Counted from the stretch's first letter, positions 33,855-44,218 are shown. The stretch is 57,250 bases of DNA from Clostridiales bacterium (GCA_016342415.1 JAEIOD010000031.1:1-57250), one strand, 5' to 3'. A program made the numbers and translations. Notes: generated by a model not told the origin, from the letters alone.

Positions 33855-34265
33855 TTATATAATAATCCCATCACAGTGATCGAGTTCATGTTGAATGATT
33901 TGTGCAATCCATCCAGAGTATTTTTTTCTTTGTTTATTAAAGTCATTATCTAAGTATGTCACTTCTATATTATTATATCTCTTTGTTTTTCGAACACCTT
34001 CAAGCGACAGACACCCTTCTTCAGTATCATATTCCTCTGATTTGTTTATCATCACAGGATTAATCATAGCCACATGGGTACCCTTCATGTTTATCGCTAT
34101 GACTCTTTTTTTGACACCGATCATATTGGCTGCCAGTCCTACACAACCCGCTTCATTTGCCTTGAGTGTATCGAGTAAATCCTCTACCACCTGTATATCA
34201 TCTTTAGTCGCAAGTTCCGATTTCTGATTAAGAAAAAATGTATCTTTCATAATTGATCTAACCAT
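33855..34265 (-). CDS. def: Peptide deformylase
   Basis: A 136-residue enzyme that removes the formyl group from the N-terminal Met of new proteins. The three family motifs are present: GCVGLAANMIG (motif 1; the usual GxGLAAPQIG with Asn for Pro), EGCLS (motif 2, metal-binding Cys), and QHELDH (motif 3, two His and the catalytic Glu). The protein is short and belongs to the compact Clostridia-type group. AGGAGG lies close before the ATG. The Pro-to-Asn change in motif 1 suggests a paralogue; a second def elsewhere is likely. Confidence 0.85.
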   Translation of the reverse strand: MVRSIMKDTFFLNQKSELATKDDIQVVEDLLDTLKANEAGCVGLAANMIGVKKRVIAINMKGTHVAMINPVMINKSEEYDTEEGCLSLEGVRKTKRYNNIEVTYLDNDFNKQRKKYSGWIAQIIQHELDHCDGIII

Positions 34266-34328
34266 CCATATGCCTCCTTTGTATTAATCTAATACATTAT
34301 ACCGTACACCTGCAACAAGTCAAAGAAA

Positions 34329-34348
34329 AAAGAGCAAACAAGCTCTTT
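34329..34348 (-). terminator. Terminator-like hairpin upstream of def
   Basis: Arms AAAGAGC (34329-34335) and GCTCTTT (34342-34348), followed by TTTTC on the minus strand. It lies between the GNAT and def genes. Confidence 0.6.
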
Positions 34349-34504
34349 CACACGACTATTGTTTTTTTTACCTTATGATGATATTAGATGATACTTAAAA
34401 CAGCAGGTTTTTATGACAATAGAATCATAACAAAATGAAACTGGAAGTATACAAGGTGACGATGTGTTTTCAACTATTTAATAGAGACAAGTAGATATAT
34501 AAAA

Positions 34505-34523
34505 ACACCCTGAGTCAGAGTGT
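34505..34523 (-). terminator. Terminator of the GNAT gene
   Basis: Arms ACACCCTGA and TCAGAGTGT pair with one wobble on the minus strand and are followed by TTTTTATAT, 20 bases after the stop codon. Confidence 0.75.
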
Positions 34524-34542
34524 CTTTGATATTATATATGAT

Positions 34543-34962
34543 CTATTCTTCTAAATATGAAGAGTTTCCAGGATATTTTGCCATCGCGGTTTTATGTTTT
34601 TTGAACCCAAGTTTTTGATAAAACTCTTCTGCTACAAATGAAGACGTCAGTCCAAATAGAAGCGTTTCATCTTTCATCAATTCATCCATTATGTGTTTAC
34701 CAATCCCTTTTTTCTGATAGGTGGGCAAAACGCCAATATCATGGATCCACCCATAACACTCTCCATCAGAGATCATACGACCCGCTCCGATGATTCGTTG
34801 ACCATCCCAAGCAGTAACCACCTTATAAGTATTTAGAAAGGATTTCTTAATGATTGAAAGTTCCCCTTTTTTTGCCAATCCAATGACACCATCAACTGCA
34901 CAATACATCTCTAATAGCGATTGCCAGTCCATCATATCAGTACCCAATTTATATTCAATCAT
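34543..34962 (-). CDS. GNAT family N-acetyltransferase
   Basis: A 139-residue single-domain acetyltransferase. Motif A is WIHDIGVLPTYQKKGIGKHIMDEL (Q-x-x-G-I-G loop, about residues 78-95), and the C-terminal FYQKLGFKKHKTAM is typical. The start is at ATG 34962 with GAGGAGG upstream; the in-frame ATG at 35022 has no ribosome site. The acceptor is unknown. It stands alone between terminators. Confidence 0.85.
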   Translation of the reverse strand: MIEYKLGTDMMDWQSLLEMYCAVDGVIGLAKKGELSIIKKSFLNTYKVVTAWDGQRIIGAGRMISDGECYGWIHDIGVLPTYQKKGIGKHIMDELMKDETLLFGLTSSFVAEEFYQKLGFKKHKTAMAKYPGNSSYLEE

Positions 34963-35218
34963 CCGTACCTCCTCTTGTTTTGTTATTCTATGTCTCAAAT
35001 TTATAATAAATAAATGATCCATGTCATATTAATTATAACTTTATAGTGTCATTATTTTAAGGTACAAGTCATATAAATCTATTTCTTACTTAGAGCTTCA
35101 CACCTCTATATGCGAAAGAAATAAATGAGTCTATTATATAAGCCCTATATCGGTCTAGAAGAGATATTCTTATAATAATCATGTCACACCCCAAGTAAAC
35201 TACAAGGTCACCAATTCA

Positions 35219-36088
35219 TTAATCATTAAAAAAACGATAGACTCTTTCCCAAGATTGTTTCTCATCGATGCCTAGCTTTATCTTAATGAAGCTTTCGGGA
35301 CTAACAACATGCGCCATCCCCCAGACGGCAACTCTTTCAAGTACAAATTTACTGGTCTCTCTAAAGCCAACATTAGACGGTTTATGAATCAATTCAAAAA
35401 ATTGATTTGTAGCTTTTGAAACGTTCTTCAGTTTCAGGTAGAATACATCGTCACCCGATTCATCCCAACTGATGTTATTATGCCCTACACTTAGTGACCC
35501 AACTCTTACATCAACTTCTAAAGGGTATGAAAATCTCAAGTTATACTCCGGACCTATTGAAGCATTGTTAATAGAAACAAAGTTATGACAATACTCTGTT
35601 GTTTCTATGATTTTATTTCCTACGTTTTCAAGAGAGTAATCTATGATGATTTCAGTATTAACAACACGTATGGTTTTTCTATATTTAACAGCATATCCAT
35701 TAATCTTAGGGGTTTCTGAACTAAAAGTGATACTTGATTCTTCTACAATCACTTCATGCTGAAATGGCTCTACAGGATAATTGAAAAAGAAGTTGTACGT
35801 TTCGTTACTCACTTTTGTCAACGCTCCAACACCTATTTTAAGAAACTGTTCACCAATATTTATATCGTCATATCCAATTGGTTCTTCAATACCAAACTCG
35901 TTATAGAACCCTTGTCCTCCAGAGCCTTCACCATCAACTAATGATTCCTTTGCACCAAAGGTATCCTTTTTATCCAGTATCACTTCTTTTATCATACCCA
36001 TTCGGTCGAACCGCGTACCGGTGTAATCCTCTCCAGGGTGTTCTAAAAACACCTCCAAACGATCACTTTTAATTGTATACTGTATCAT
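35219..36088 (-). CDS. Aldose-1-epimerase-like protein
   Basis: A 289-residue beta-sandwich protein of the galactose-mutarotase-like superfamily, which interconverts alpha and beta anomers of sugars. Recognisable parts are GQGFYNEFGIEEPIGYD, RKTIRVVNTEIIIDYSLENVG, and TTEYCHNFVSINN, where the His would correspond to the catalytic base region. The start is at ATG 36088 behind GGAGG. It is the last gene of the oligosaccharide locus, after a terminator-like hairpin. It would supply the right anomer of the glucose freed by the enzymes upstream. Confidence 0.7.
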   Translation of the reverse strand: MIQYTIKSDRLEVFLEHPGEDYTGTRFDRMGMIKEVILDKKDTFGAKESLVDGEGSGGQGFYNEFGIEEPIGYDDINIGEQFLKIGVGALTKVSNETYNFFFNYPVEPFQHEVIVEESSITFSSETPKINGYAVKYRKTIRVVNTEIIIDYSLENVGNKIIETTEYCHNFVSINNASIGPEYNLRFSYPLEVDVRVGSLSVGHNNISWDESGDDVFYLKLKNVSKATNQFFELIHKPSNVGFRETSKFVLERVAVWGMAHVVSPESFIKIKLGIDEKQSWERVYRFFND

Positions 36089-36146
36089 TTCTCCTCCGTT
36101 CATCATTCTTCGTTTAAAAGGAAACTAAATTGATCAAGAAATAACA

Positions 36147-36178
36147 AAAGCTCAAAGTAGAAAATATACTCTGAGCTT
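36147..36178 (-). terminator. Terminator after the glycoside phosphorylase gene
   Basis: Arms AAAGCTCAAAGTA and TACTCTGAGCTT pair with one mismatch. On the minus strand TTTTGTTATTTC follows. Expression of the downstream epimerase gene may depend on readthrough or its own promoter. Confidence 0.7.
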
Positions 36179-36213
36179 ATATTATTGTTATATATTTCTT
36201 TAAACGAGTAAAA

Positions 36214-39200
36214 CTATTTCATTTTACTACTGTCAATGCAAACTTTTATTCTATTGATCTTGTTATCACGATCAAAAATAGACTGACTGATAGAGTCATT
36301 GAGTGTATCTGTATTCTCCATTACACTTTCTGAGCCATCATTATAACAAACAACGATTTTTCTTTTACTGTCTAGACAATATATCACAGGCACAGTACAG
36401 AAGGTAAAGCCTAGAGTATTCTTATCCAATTGGATTGATACTTTTCTATGACCTTCTCCGTCGATTGGTAGAGACCAGATTCTTGCTTCTTTTAAGAACT
36501 CTGAAGTGGATAACAATACCGGTTTAAAACTTATGAGTCCTGATTCAACTTTGACTCCCAACTCACCAAATCTAGATATAAAGTCCTCTTTAACTTGTCC
36601 AGTCATCCCCGGCTGCTGTACACCAGCAAATCCAGGCGTATGAGAATAGGCGTCGGTTGGAAAAGCACCATAACTTTCTGGCGATTTATTCAGTCCAATA
36701 CCATCTTTGATTGCCTCATAATAGTTGTGCAGTTTTTTTGCCTCTTCATTCATACCGTTTTTATTGTATACTTCATTAAAGTTTTCTTGTGTTGCCAGCA
36801 ATAATTTCGAAACCATATGCCAATAAATGCTACCTAAACCTTCATATTTATAAAATGTTCCTGAACGCCCGGTAAAAGCATGATGATTGAACAACTCCGT
36901 ATAAAGTTCCTCAACAACTTTAATGTCTGCATCGTCAAATTCCCCAGTCACCTTCATCGCATTTGAAATTTCGTCACCATTTTTAAATTGGCCGTTAAAA
37001 TGGTATTTCCCGTTGATATCTTCTTCTATAAACCTAGTTAAGCCTCTTTCCAATTCTGATTTAAGAATAGAAGATGACATCACATCTGTTTCCGGTACAA
37101 CATTTTTTAAAAGAAACTCAGGCAATTCACGATTAGGATACAGCATGTAACTGTTCTGATCCTTACGGTAAATACTGCTGTTTCTAAGCGACTCTAAAAC
37201 TTCAATCGCCTCTTTCTCATCCAAGGCTTTCGAACTTAAAACCGACACTTGACCTTCCAACATCTCGTATAAATTGGAAACGCTACAAGTCTCTTTAAAG
37301 AACTTGATAAGATTGTAAGAATGATACAAGCCATCTTCACGTTTGTTTTTACTGATTGTATCCTTTAGATGAACCATTGAAATGTCAATGAACTCCTTTA
37401 ATGAAGTTATTGCCAAGGTCTTTCTTTTACCTGTAAAACCATTGTTGTACACAGAATTTCTATAAGATTCACCAATTTGACCTAGTGACTTAACTATCAG
37501 GAAACGTGTTTCATCAGATATTTTTTCACCTAAATGGTGTTTATTTTCTTTCAATACAGTCAAAGTATCATTAAACATCTGAAGGACTTCTTCTGACACT
37601 TCAATTGAATCCATTTCTATTTCATCAACGATTTGTCCCATATAGGTTTGGAATCGGTGTAAGTAATAGAGCGTCACCATTGATAGACCATAACCAACAA
37701 GCGCATTATTGGCATCATTCCACTCAGGACGTTGAGTATTCATCCATATGCCACCCTCAGGCACATAATTCGAGAACTTTGAAAGCAGTGTCACCAAAAG
37801 TTTTTCCATCAAGTTAACTTTATAGATTTCCGTATCATCAGCCATCAACTTGCCATCGGATCCTATAGTATTGGTTTTTTTGGCAATTGATGCTTCCAGT
37901 TCATCATCAAAAGTAATACTGTTTCTCGGATCGGCTACCAGTGCATTAAATCCTTTTATTCTATAAGGTACATTGGCATAAACAAAAATGTCTTTTTGCA
38001 GTAAATCCTTTAGTTTTTCAGGATTATAAGCTTTGGATAACTCTATAAGTTTTAACAAATAGATGATTTGATGGTCACCCCAGTAGCCAATATTCGACCA
38101 TGGATCTTCAGGATCAAATTTTTCCCAGTCGATACCTTCTTTTGTTATTCTGTAAGGATTATAACCATCTGCAGTTGAAGCATTAACAAATTTAGCTATA
38201 ATGCTCTCGATATAAGATGGGAATGAAATCGATAAGGCTTCCCAGTTTTGGAAAATATCTCTCCAGTTGCCTTCAAACTTCAGTTCCTTCTCACCATTTT
38301 CTTTTGCTATTTCAATATTAAACTTATTCCAAGGACGACTTGGATCACCATGTCGTCTACTATAAGTTAATGGCAGATACTCAAGTGTTAATCTTTCAAG
38401 ATCCTTACTACCCGTCTTTTCAACTAAAAGAAGCAACTCATTGTAGTTAATTGATTTAGGCAATTGTTTGATAAACTTTTGATGTTTGGCATAAACATTT
38501 TTATTCCAATTTTCTACAAACGCCTCGTAATCATCGCGATCAATTTTATACCCATCAGCATAAATACCACCTCTCATTATATTATAGAGTGTATTTGAAA
38601 AATGTCTGTAGCCTGCTTTTTCATCAGCAGTAGATTGATAGCCATCTGCATCATAAACAAGCTTCTTTAAGTTCTGATCTCCCTTAGATACATTTGATTC
38701 CAACTCATCGATAATTGAAGTGTTTTCTTTAATGTCTTTCATCAGTTTTTCAATACGAGAAGCATTTTGATTCAATTCAGCAACTATGTACCAGTTCTTA
38801 TTAGAATCCCCATCAAGAGAAATGGTCTCTGATACATAATAAGCACCTCTTCTGCCCTTTACATCGAACTCCGTTTTTATGTTTTCATTTCGACTAAATG
38901 CGTTTATTTGTTGTTCAGATAAAAGATATATAGGATTTGTCAATCCAATTGACCATACCGTAGTGGCTTTTAAAGATTCACTTGGCTCTGCTTTGTCAGT
39001 GACGATTGAACTGAGATTGTAGATACCAAGCCCCACATTTTCCTGTAATTCACATCGTTTGTATCCGTCGGCTAAAGTACTGTTATTGGTTTGTAAAAAT
39101 GTATTGATACCATAAGGCATAATATTTCTGATACCATCCAGAACTTTTACATCAACAGCTTTTTCCGATAAATTGACAAGTTTGGATTCTTTGATAAATC

Positions 39201-39675
39201 CAAATGAATCACTGCTTTTCCAAGTATAACTGTAACTGACTTCCAAATCGTGATTGATCTCTTCGAATACAATTTTATTGCCAATTGTATTCTTATATAT
39301 ATTTCTGGTGATTTCATATACATTGCCATTATGAGCTGAAAAAGGTTGCCATAAAAAACTCTTGTCATCTCTAGTCACTATCATGACGGTATGAGAACCC
39401 GTTGTTTCATTGCTATCATGTATTTTATCATCGGTATAGTAAGGAAATAGTGCTGACTCAGCATTCTTTCTACCACAAGTCAAACCACCTGTACTTGATA
39501 TATACATCCATAGATCAACATCACTCACAATCGTCATGAAGAACGGATTCATTTTGTCGTAATTTTCAATTTTGAAATACGTCTCGTTATTAAGTGTTAC
39601 AGTTTCCAAAGATACGGGATTTGTATCAGGATTTAATAAGGTACTACCAAAGTACAAGTTTGGATTATTACTCAT
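36214..39675 (-). CDS. GH94-like glycoside phosphorylase
   Basis: A 1,153-residue cytoplasmic enzyme with no signal peptide. It has the plan of inverting phosphorylases of the GH94/GH149/GH161 group: an N-terminal beta-sandwich (FFMTIVSDVDLWMYISSTGG, AESALFPYYTDDK), a long helical linker, an (alpha/alpha)6 barrel and a C-terminal sheet. The general acid is probably the Asp of RPEWNDANNALVGYG (compare DWND in GH94). These enzymes split beta-linked gluco-oligosaccharides with phosphate, saving ATP. Length fits the large beta-1,3-glucan phosphorylases (GH161 or GH149) or beta-1,2 relatives better than cellobiose phosphorylase (about 800). The exact linkage cannot be fixed. AAAGGA precedes the ATG. 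Confidence 0.75.
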   Translation of the reverse strand: MSNNPNLYFGSTLLNPDTNPVSLETVTLNNETYFKIENYDKMNPFFMTIVSDVDLWMYISSTGGLTCGRKNAESALFPYYTDDKIHDSNETTGSHTVMIVTRDDKSFLWQPFSAHNGNVYEITRNIYKNTIGNKIVFEEINHDLEVSYSYTWKSSDSFGFIKESKLVNLSEKAVDVKVLDGIRNIMPYGINTFLQTNNSTLADGYKRCELQENVGLGIYNLSSIVTDKAEPSESLKATTVWSIGLTNPIYLLSEQQINAFSRNENIKTEFDVKGRRGAYYVSETISLDGDSNKNWYIVAELNQNASRIEKLMKDIKENTSIIDELESNVSKGDQNLKKLVYDADGYQSTADEKAGYRHFSNTLYNIMRGGIYADGYKIDRDDYEAFVENWNKNVYAKHQKFIKQLPKSINYNELLLLVEKTGSKDLERLTLEYLPLTYSRRHGDPSRPWNKFNIEIAKENGEKELKFEGNWRDIFQNWEALSISFPSYIESIIAKFVNASTADGYNPYRITKEGIDWEKFDPEDPWSNIGYWGDHQIIYLLKLIELSKAYNPEKLKDLLQKDIFVYANVPYRIKGFNALVADPRNSITFDDELEASIAKKTNTIGSDGKLMADDTEIYKVNLMEKLLVTLLSKFSNYVPEGGIWMNTQRPEWNDANNALVGYGLSMVTLYYLHRFQTYMGQIVDEIEMDSIEVSEEVLQMFNDTLTVLKENKHHLGEKISDETRFLIVKSLGQIGESYRNSVYNNGFTGKRKTLAITSLKEFIDISMVHLKDTISKNKREDGLYHSYNLIKFFKETCSVSNLYEMLEGQVSVLSSKALDEKEAIEVLESLRNSSIYRKDQNSYMLYPNRELPEFLLKNVVPETDVMSSSILKSELERGLTRFIEEDINGKYHFNGQFKNGDEISNAMKVTGEFDDADIKVVEELYTELFNHHAFTGRSGTFYKYEGLGSIYWHMVSKLLLATQENFNEVYNKNGMNEEAKKLHNYYEAIKDGIGLNKSPESYGAFPTDAYSHTPGFAGVQQPGMTGQVKEDFISRFGELGVKVESGLISFKPVLLSTSEFLKEARIWSLPIDGEGHRKVSIQLDKNTLGFTFCTVPVIYCLDSKRKIVVCYNDGSESVMENTDTLNDSISQSIFDRDNKINRIKVCIDSSKMK

Positions 39676-39748
39676 TTTAGATTCCTTTCAAGTTAAGTGC
39701 TGTAGTTTTAATTACAAAAAAAATGATTGTCTTAAATATATTAATGAT

Positions 39749-39777
39749 GTTATCAGGTGAAAAACTCACCTGATAAC
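39749..39777 (-). promoter_or_regulatory. Intercistronic hairpin between GH3 and phosphorylase genes
   Basis: Perfect 12-bp arms GTTATCAGGTGA (39749-39760) and TCACCTGATAAC (39766-39777) with loop AAAAC, lacking a T-run on the minus strand. It lies just after the GH3 stop. It may stabilise or process the shared mRNA, or act as a weak terminator. GGTGA/TCACC also occurs as a hairpin in the leader of the transporter operon. Confidence 0.6.
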
Positions 39778-39781
39778 CTGT

Positions 39782-42535
39782 TTATACTTTACTGAATTTT
39801 ACTTCACCAACTTCAATACCAGGTCTCACAAAATCAAATCCAATTTCATAATAACCGGGTTCCAAGTTAACGGTGTATAGAAAAGATGATTTCCATTTGT
39901 TATCTGTACCGTGTAATTGAATCGTAGCAACATATTCATTGTTGATCAACAAGTTATAAGCAGCCTGGGCTAGTGATGAAGCTGAGTAACGCATTTTAAT
40001 ATTAACGTTATATCTGCCGGTATCCATCACATGTAAGCTGTATGTTATATTTTCATCGGTATTTAAGGCAATCGCTTCTGAGTGCTCACAAACAGTCTTT
40101 GAAAGTGGTAATTCATTGGCATGATACACTTTGTAAAACGCCTTGTTATGTTCTCTGTTAAAACAAGGTGTCTCCATTAAAAATTCACATATATTAACAG
40201 CAGATCTTTGAATTTCTGCTCTTGTAAGCGTTCCTGATTCCAAGGCTATCAATAGGTCATCATCTTCAAAGTACTGTACAGAATCGTTATCAACAACCAT
40301 ATACAAATCATTTTGTGCTTTAACCATATATGATTTATGATAAGTACTCCACTTGCCTCCAGTCTCTGGATGGTTGACTCTTGCCCACCAATCCGTCATA
40401 ACAATACCTTTAAAGCCCCACTCACCTCTAAGAACAGTTGTGTTTAAATCATAATTGGAAGCAGCATATATGCCATTTATAGGATTGTATGACGTCATGA
40501 TGCTTTTTGCCTTACCATACTTAACAGCATATTCAAAACCTTTTAGGTTGGTTTCTCTCAGTGCACGTTCTGATACAATAGAATCCGATAAGTGACGGTT
40601 TGATTCTTGATCATTTGCAACAAAGTGTTTTAAAGTTGCAACACTGCCACCGTTTCTGAGTCCTACTGTCATTGCTGTTGCAAACAAGCCGGTTACCAAT
40701 GGGTCTTCTGAGAAATATTCGAAGTTACGTCCATTTAATGGATGCCTATGAATATTAAGTCCAGGTCCAAGAAGTGTATCAATCTCATTTTCAATTAATT
40801 CATGGCCAACTTCTTCATACAGTTCTTCGACTAATTTGAGATCCCAAGTACATGCCAGTAAAGTTCCAATAGCAACTTGCGTCGCTTTATGACCACTGTC
40901 CATTCTAATGCCTGAAGGGCCATCTGCTGCACAACCAACTGGAATGCCATAGCTTTCAAGAGATGGCGTCAAACCGCCAAATGCAGCTGCAGTACCCGCT
41001 GTTACTTTAGGACTTGACATGCCTTCAGCTTTTACAAGAGTTGCCAATTCCTCATCACTCAATTGAGCCACAAAATTTTCTATTGTCGTTAAACCTTTTG
41101 ATACGTCTTTTAGGGTATACTCTTTATCGTCAGTTCTTGTTAATGGATGTGGTGCACGTTCATTCATCCTATCTTCAGTAGAAGCCTTTTTTAGTGGCAC
41201 GTCTTGATACGTCAGTTCATAAATACCACTGTTTAATTTCTTACCAGGTTTCATTCTCTTAAATGCTTGAACAGGGGCCATTACCTCTTCTAACTGTTCA
41301 ATCAACATTAGATTCTCGATCGTCAATCCCGGATTGCCATCTACTTCAATTAACTTAGAAGTTGTTACATCACTTCCTAAATAAAACTGATACAGACCTG
41401 CTTCAAGTACATAAGCCGACTTGTAACCTGTATAACCACCGTCATCATAAGATGCCATATCACTTACTTTTAGAGTTAAAATCAATTGTTCCGTTTCATT
41501 GGGTTTTAAAAGTTTTGTTTTCTTAAAACTACCTAATGTTTTGACAGGTTGACCCAAGAGACCTTGTGGTGCTTGGTAATAAAGTTGTACAATCTCTTTT
41601 CCACTGTATAAATCACCTGTATTTTTAACTTCAACACAAACTTCAATTATGTTATTTCCATCTATGTTTTTTTCTTTTACATAATTTAGAGTTGTTTCAA
41701 ATGTTGTATATGACAAACCAAATCCAAACGGATACTGTACCACTTCTGGTTTAAAGGTTTCAAAGTATTTGTAACCGATATAGATATCTTCTTCATAGAA
41801 GTTCTGAACATCATCTCCAAACTGATTAGAAGATGGATAATCAGATAACTTATGAGCAATCGTATCAGTTAGTTTTCCACTTGGCGTCACCGTAGCAGTC
41901 AAAATATCTGCCAAAGCATTACCACCCTCCATGCCGCCATGCCATGCATAGAGAACAGCTTTTATAGGGTATTTATACTCTGGGTTATCCACCCATGACA
42001 TATCAATGATGTTGCTCACATTAAGAATAACAACTACCTCTTTAAAATACGTTGTTACCTTTGACAGTATATCAAGTTCTTCAGTTGTCAATTGATAACT
42101 GCCGGGTTTGTCAGCATTGTCTTGATCCTCACCTGCTGTTCTACCGATAATAATCAATGCTTTATCAGAAATCATAGATGCTTTTTCAACCAAATTATCT
42201 GTTAAAGGCATCTCCTTTTGAAACCAAGGTTCAGCAGCCCAGCCACCACCGCCGTTGTCAAAAGGATTTTTTTCTAACCAAGTTTTATAGGTGTTAAGTA
42301 ACTCCTGATTGATCATACAGGCATTTGAATTTTTAAGTCCCTCAACAGCATTTACTGTATACTCTGTATTTACTGCACCACCAGAACCTGTACCCGATCT
42401 ATAATACTCAATTTGACATCTTCCAAATATAGATAATGTCTCATCTTTTTTAATTGGTAATACCTGCCCTTCATTCTTAAGAAGAACCATACCATCAGCT
42501 GCAGATTGTCTTGTTAATTTAGTAATATTATTCAT
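39782..42535 (-). CDS. Circularly permuted GH3 beta-glucosidase
   Basis: A 917-residue cytoplasmic glycoside hydrolase family 3 enzyme with reversed domain order. The domain that is normally C-terminal comes first (SAADGMVLLKNEGQVLPI, about residues 11-28, to the fibronectin-like region at about 300-400), and the TIM-barrel catalytic domain follows (about 480-770: LGPGLNIHRHPLNGRNFEYFSED split across the usual loop, VATLKHFVANDQE, then the nucleophile Asp in IVMTDWWARV). The last 130 residues form a beta-rich, carbohydrate-binding-like module. This permuted type is known from rumen bacteria. It would release glucose from the non-reducing ends of imported beta-gluco-oligosaccharides. Confidence 0.85.
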   Translation of the reverse strand: MNNITKLTRQSAADGMVLLKNEGQVLPIKKDETLSIFGRCQIEYYRSGTGSGGAVNTEYTVNAVEGLKNSNACMINQELLNTYKTWLEKNPFDNGGGGWAAEPWFQKEMPLTDNLVEKASMISDKALIIIGRTAGEDQDNADKPGSYQLTTEELDILSKVTTYFKEVVVILNVSNIIDMSWVDNPEYKYPIKAVLYAWHGGMEGGNALADILTATVTPSGKLTDTIAHKLSDYPSSNQFGDDVQNFYEEDIYIGYKYFETFKPEVVQYPFGFGLSYTTFETTLNYVKEKNIDGNNIIEVCVEVKNTGDLYSGKEIVQLYYQAPQGLLGQPVKTLGSFKKTKLLKPNETEQLILTLKVSDMASYDDGGYTGYKSAYVLEAGLYQFYLGSDVTTSKLIEVDGNPGLTIENLMLIEQLEEVMAPVQAFKRMKPGKKLNSGIYELTYQDVPLKKASTEDRMNERAPHPLTRTDDKEYTLKDVSKGLTTIENFVAQLSDEELATLVKAEGMSSPKVTAGTAAAFGGLTPSLESYGIPVGCAADGPSGIRMDSGHKATQVAIGTLLACTWDLKLVEELYEEVGHELIENEIDTLLGPGLNIHRHPLNGRNFEYFSEDPLVTGLFATAMTVGLRNGGSVATLKHFVANDQESNRHLSDSIVSERALRETNLKGFEYAVKYGKAKSIMTSYNPINGIYAASNYDLNTTVLRGEWGFKGIVMTDWWARVNHPETGGKWSTYHKSYMVKAQNDLYMVVDNDSVQYFEDDDLLIALESGTLTRAEIQRSAVNICEFLMETPCFNREHNKAFYKVYHANELPLSKTVCEHSEAIALNTDENITYSLHVMDTGRYNVNIKMRYSASSLAQAAYNLLINNEYVATIQLHGTDNKWKSSFLYTVNLEPGYYEIGFDFVRPGIEVGEVKFSKV

Positions 42536-42555
42536 CTTTACTCCTGATATTTACG

Positions 42556-44217
42556 CTATTCTCGCCATAATTCGATGCGCGCTTTTACTAGTTTTGTGAA
42601 TTCATTTCCCATTAAATGAACATTTGCTCTATCAAGTTGTTCCATAATATCTTCCCAATTTTCATCAAACTCATCTGGTTTTGACAAAACGGTTCTGATA
42701 AGTCCTTCTCTCATAATTTCATCACATTCTTGTAGTTGAAAACGTATTGATGAACCTGTCGGAATTGGTATATCCCAAGCTTCGCCCCAAAGAGATACGG
42801 GCAACTCGTCAGCTGTCGGATATAATTCAGCCCATGTATTAACGTCATAAGCTGCCATGACTTCTTTTTCAATTTCTGTATAATTTGCCATCAGGATTTC
42901 TTGACTGTCTGGATTGTAGTAATTGTTACTCTCATCTAACTTGCCTCGTCCCCATATTGGAAATGGATAGCCATAAACCGATTTACCCGTATTTTTAAAA
43001 TAGTCTGCATCTGTCAACCTTTTTTCCATCTCTTCTGGCGGGATAACTCTTTTCCCGTTTTCATAATAAAAATGTTCACCTTCAATGCCCCAAAGGCGTA
43101 GAATATGTCCTTCATCACTTGCCATAAAATCTAGAAATTTAATCGCTGCAATTGGATCTTCACAGTCTTTTGAAATCCCAATACCATAACCACCGATATA
43201 ACCTACATCTCTAAAATCAGCTGCTTTAGTCGATTTATCAAGCTGTACAGGGTATTGTCCATACATTCTTTCTTCCATATTGTTTTCTCTTAAAATTGTT
43301 TCTGCAAATGCATATTGCCATTTCGCATCTATTAGTCCAAGGACTCTACCAGAGGCAATTTTTGCAACATAAGATTCATATTTTTGTACAAAACTTTCAG
43401 GATCAATTAACCCATCATTGTACATATGATTGAGCCATCTATAATATTCTTTTTCCTCTTCTCTTAAAAATCGGTACGACGTTTCAAAAGTGACAGGATC
43501 AACATACCAATTGCCGTCATCAGGCGCTCCCGTTGCAAATCCAGCTGCGTTACCAAGAGATATTTTCCAGCGCCAGTCATCTATCACAAAAGATATACCA
43601 ATGGTGGGTTCTCCATTTATTTCGGGAAACATATTAATATAACTTCTAATAGCGTTTTCATAATCATCTAGTGTTTCCAGCTTTGGATATCCTAAAGCTT
43701 TTACTACAGCATGTTGGAGCTGAAATCCCATTTCAGGTTCCCAGGCGATTTCATCTACTGGTCTTTGCGGTAAAACATAGATGGAATTGTCTTCATTGCT
43801 AAACTGTAGGCGGTTCATATAACCATCGTATAGTTTTTTTATATTCGGTCCATATGCCTCAATTAAAGGACGCAAATCAATGTAAGCATTTGCATCTACA
43901 AATTTATGTGTATCTTTGACCATGATTAAATCAGGATAAACGTTAGAGGCTATCAATAAGTCCATTTTTTCTGATATGCCTTCAGTGGGGTACTCTATAT
44001 CCAAAACAATGCCGGATTCCTTTGTTATAGCCTTGGCAACCGGGCTTAAAAAACTATCATATTCCATCTTTAAATCTTCTGAATACATGGTTAGAACAGT
44101 CGTTGAATCGCGATCATTCGCCTTCATGTCAACCGATCCATTTGTATCACCACTACATCCAACCATCACCAAACACAGCAAAACATATATCGTACTATAA
44201 TAAATTCTATTCAACAT
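42556..44217 (-). CDS. Extracellular solute-binding lipoprotein, sensor-linked
   Basis: A 553-residue lipoprotein. A signal peptide ends in the lipobox LVMVGC, so it is anchored outside the membrane. The body is a type-1 ABC-like substrate-binding protein (LplA-like, with DLIMVKDTHKFVD and IAAIKFLDFMASDEGH), a family that binds oligosaccharides. No CUT1-type permease pair lies nearby. The start is placed at ATG 44217, one base after the response-regulator stop, with GGTGAG upstream, so its translation is coupled to the regulator. This supports a job as ligand-binding partner of the sensor kinase rather than as part of an importer. Confidence 0.8.
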   Translation of the reverse strand: MLNRIYYSTIYVLLCLVMVGCSGDTNGSVDMKANDRDSTTVLTMYSEDLKMEYDSFLSPVAKAITKESGIVLDIEYPTEGISEKMDLLIASNVYPDLIMVKDTHKFVDANAYIDLRPLIEAYGPNIKKLYDGYMNRLQFSNEDNSIYVLPQRPVDEIAWEPEMGFQLQHAVVKALGYPKLETLDDYENAIRSYINMFPEINGEPTIGISFVIDDWRWKISLGNAAGFATGAPDDGNWYVDPVTFETSYRFLREEEKEYYRWLNHMYNDGLIDPESFVQKYESYVAKIASGRVLGLIDAKWQYAFAETILRENNMEERMYGQYPVQLDKSTKAADFRDVGYIGGYGIGISKDCEDPIAAIKFLDFMASDEGHILRLWGIEGEHFYYENGKRVIPPEEMEKRLTDADYFKNTGKSVYGYPFPIWGRGKLDESNNYYNPDSQEILMANYTEIEKEVMAAYDVNTWAELYPTADELPVSLWGEAWDIPIPTGSSIRFQLQECDEIMREGLIRTVLSKPDEFDENWEDIMEQLDRANVHLMGNEFTKLVKARIELWRE

Positions 44218-44218
44218 A

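Noticed and set aside
36214..39675. Naming the phosphorylase cellobiose phosphorylase
   Set aside because: At 1,153 residues it is far longer than that enzyme and the motif region differs (EWND for DWND).
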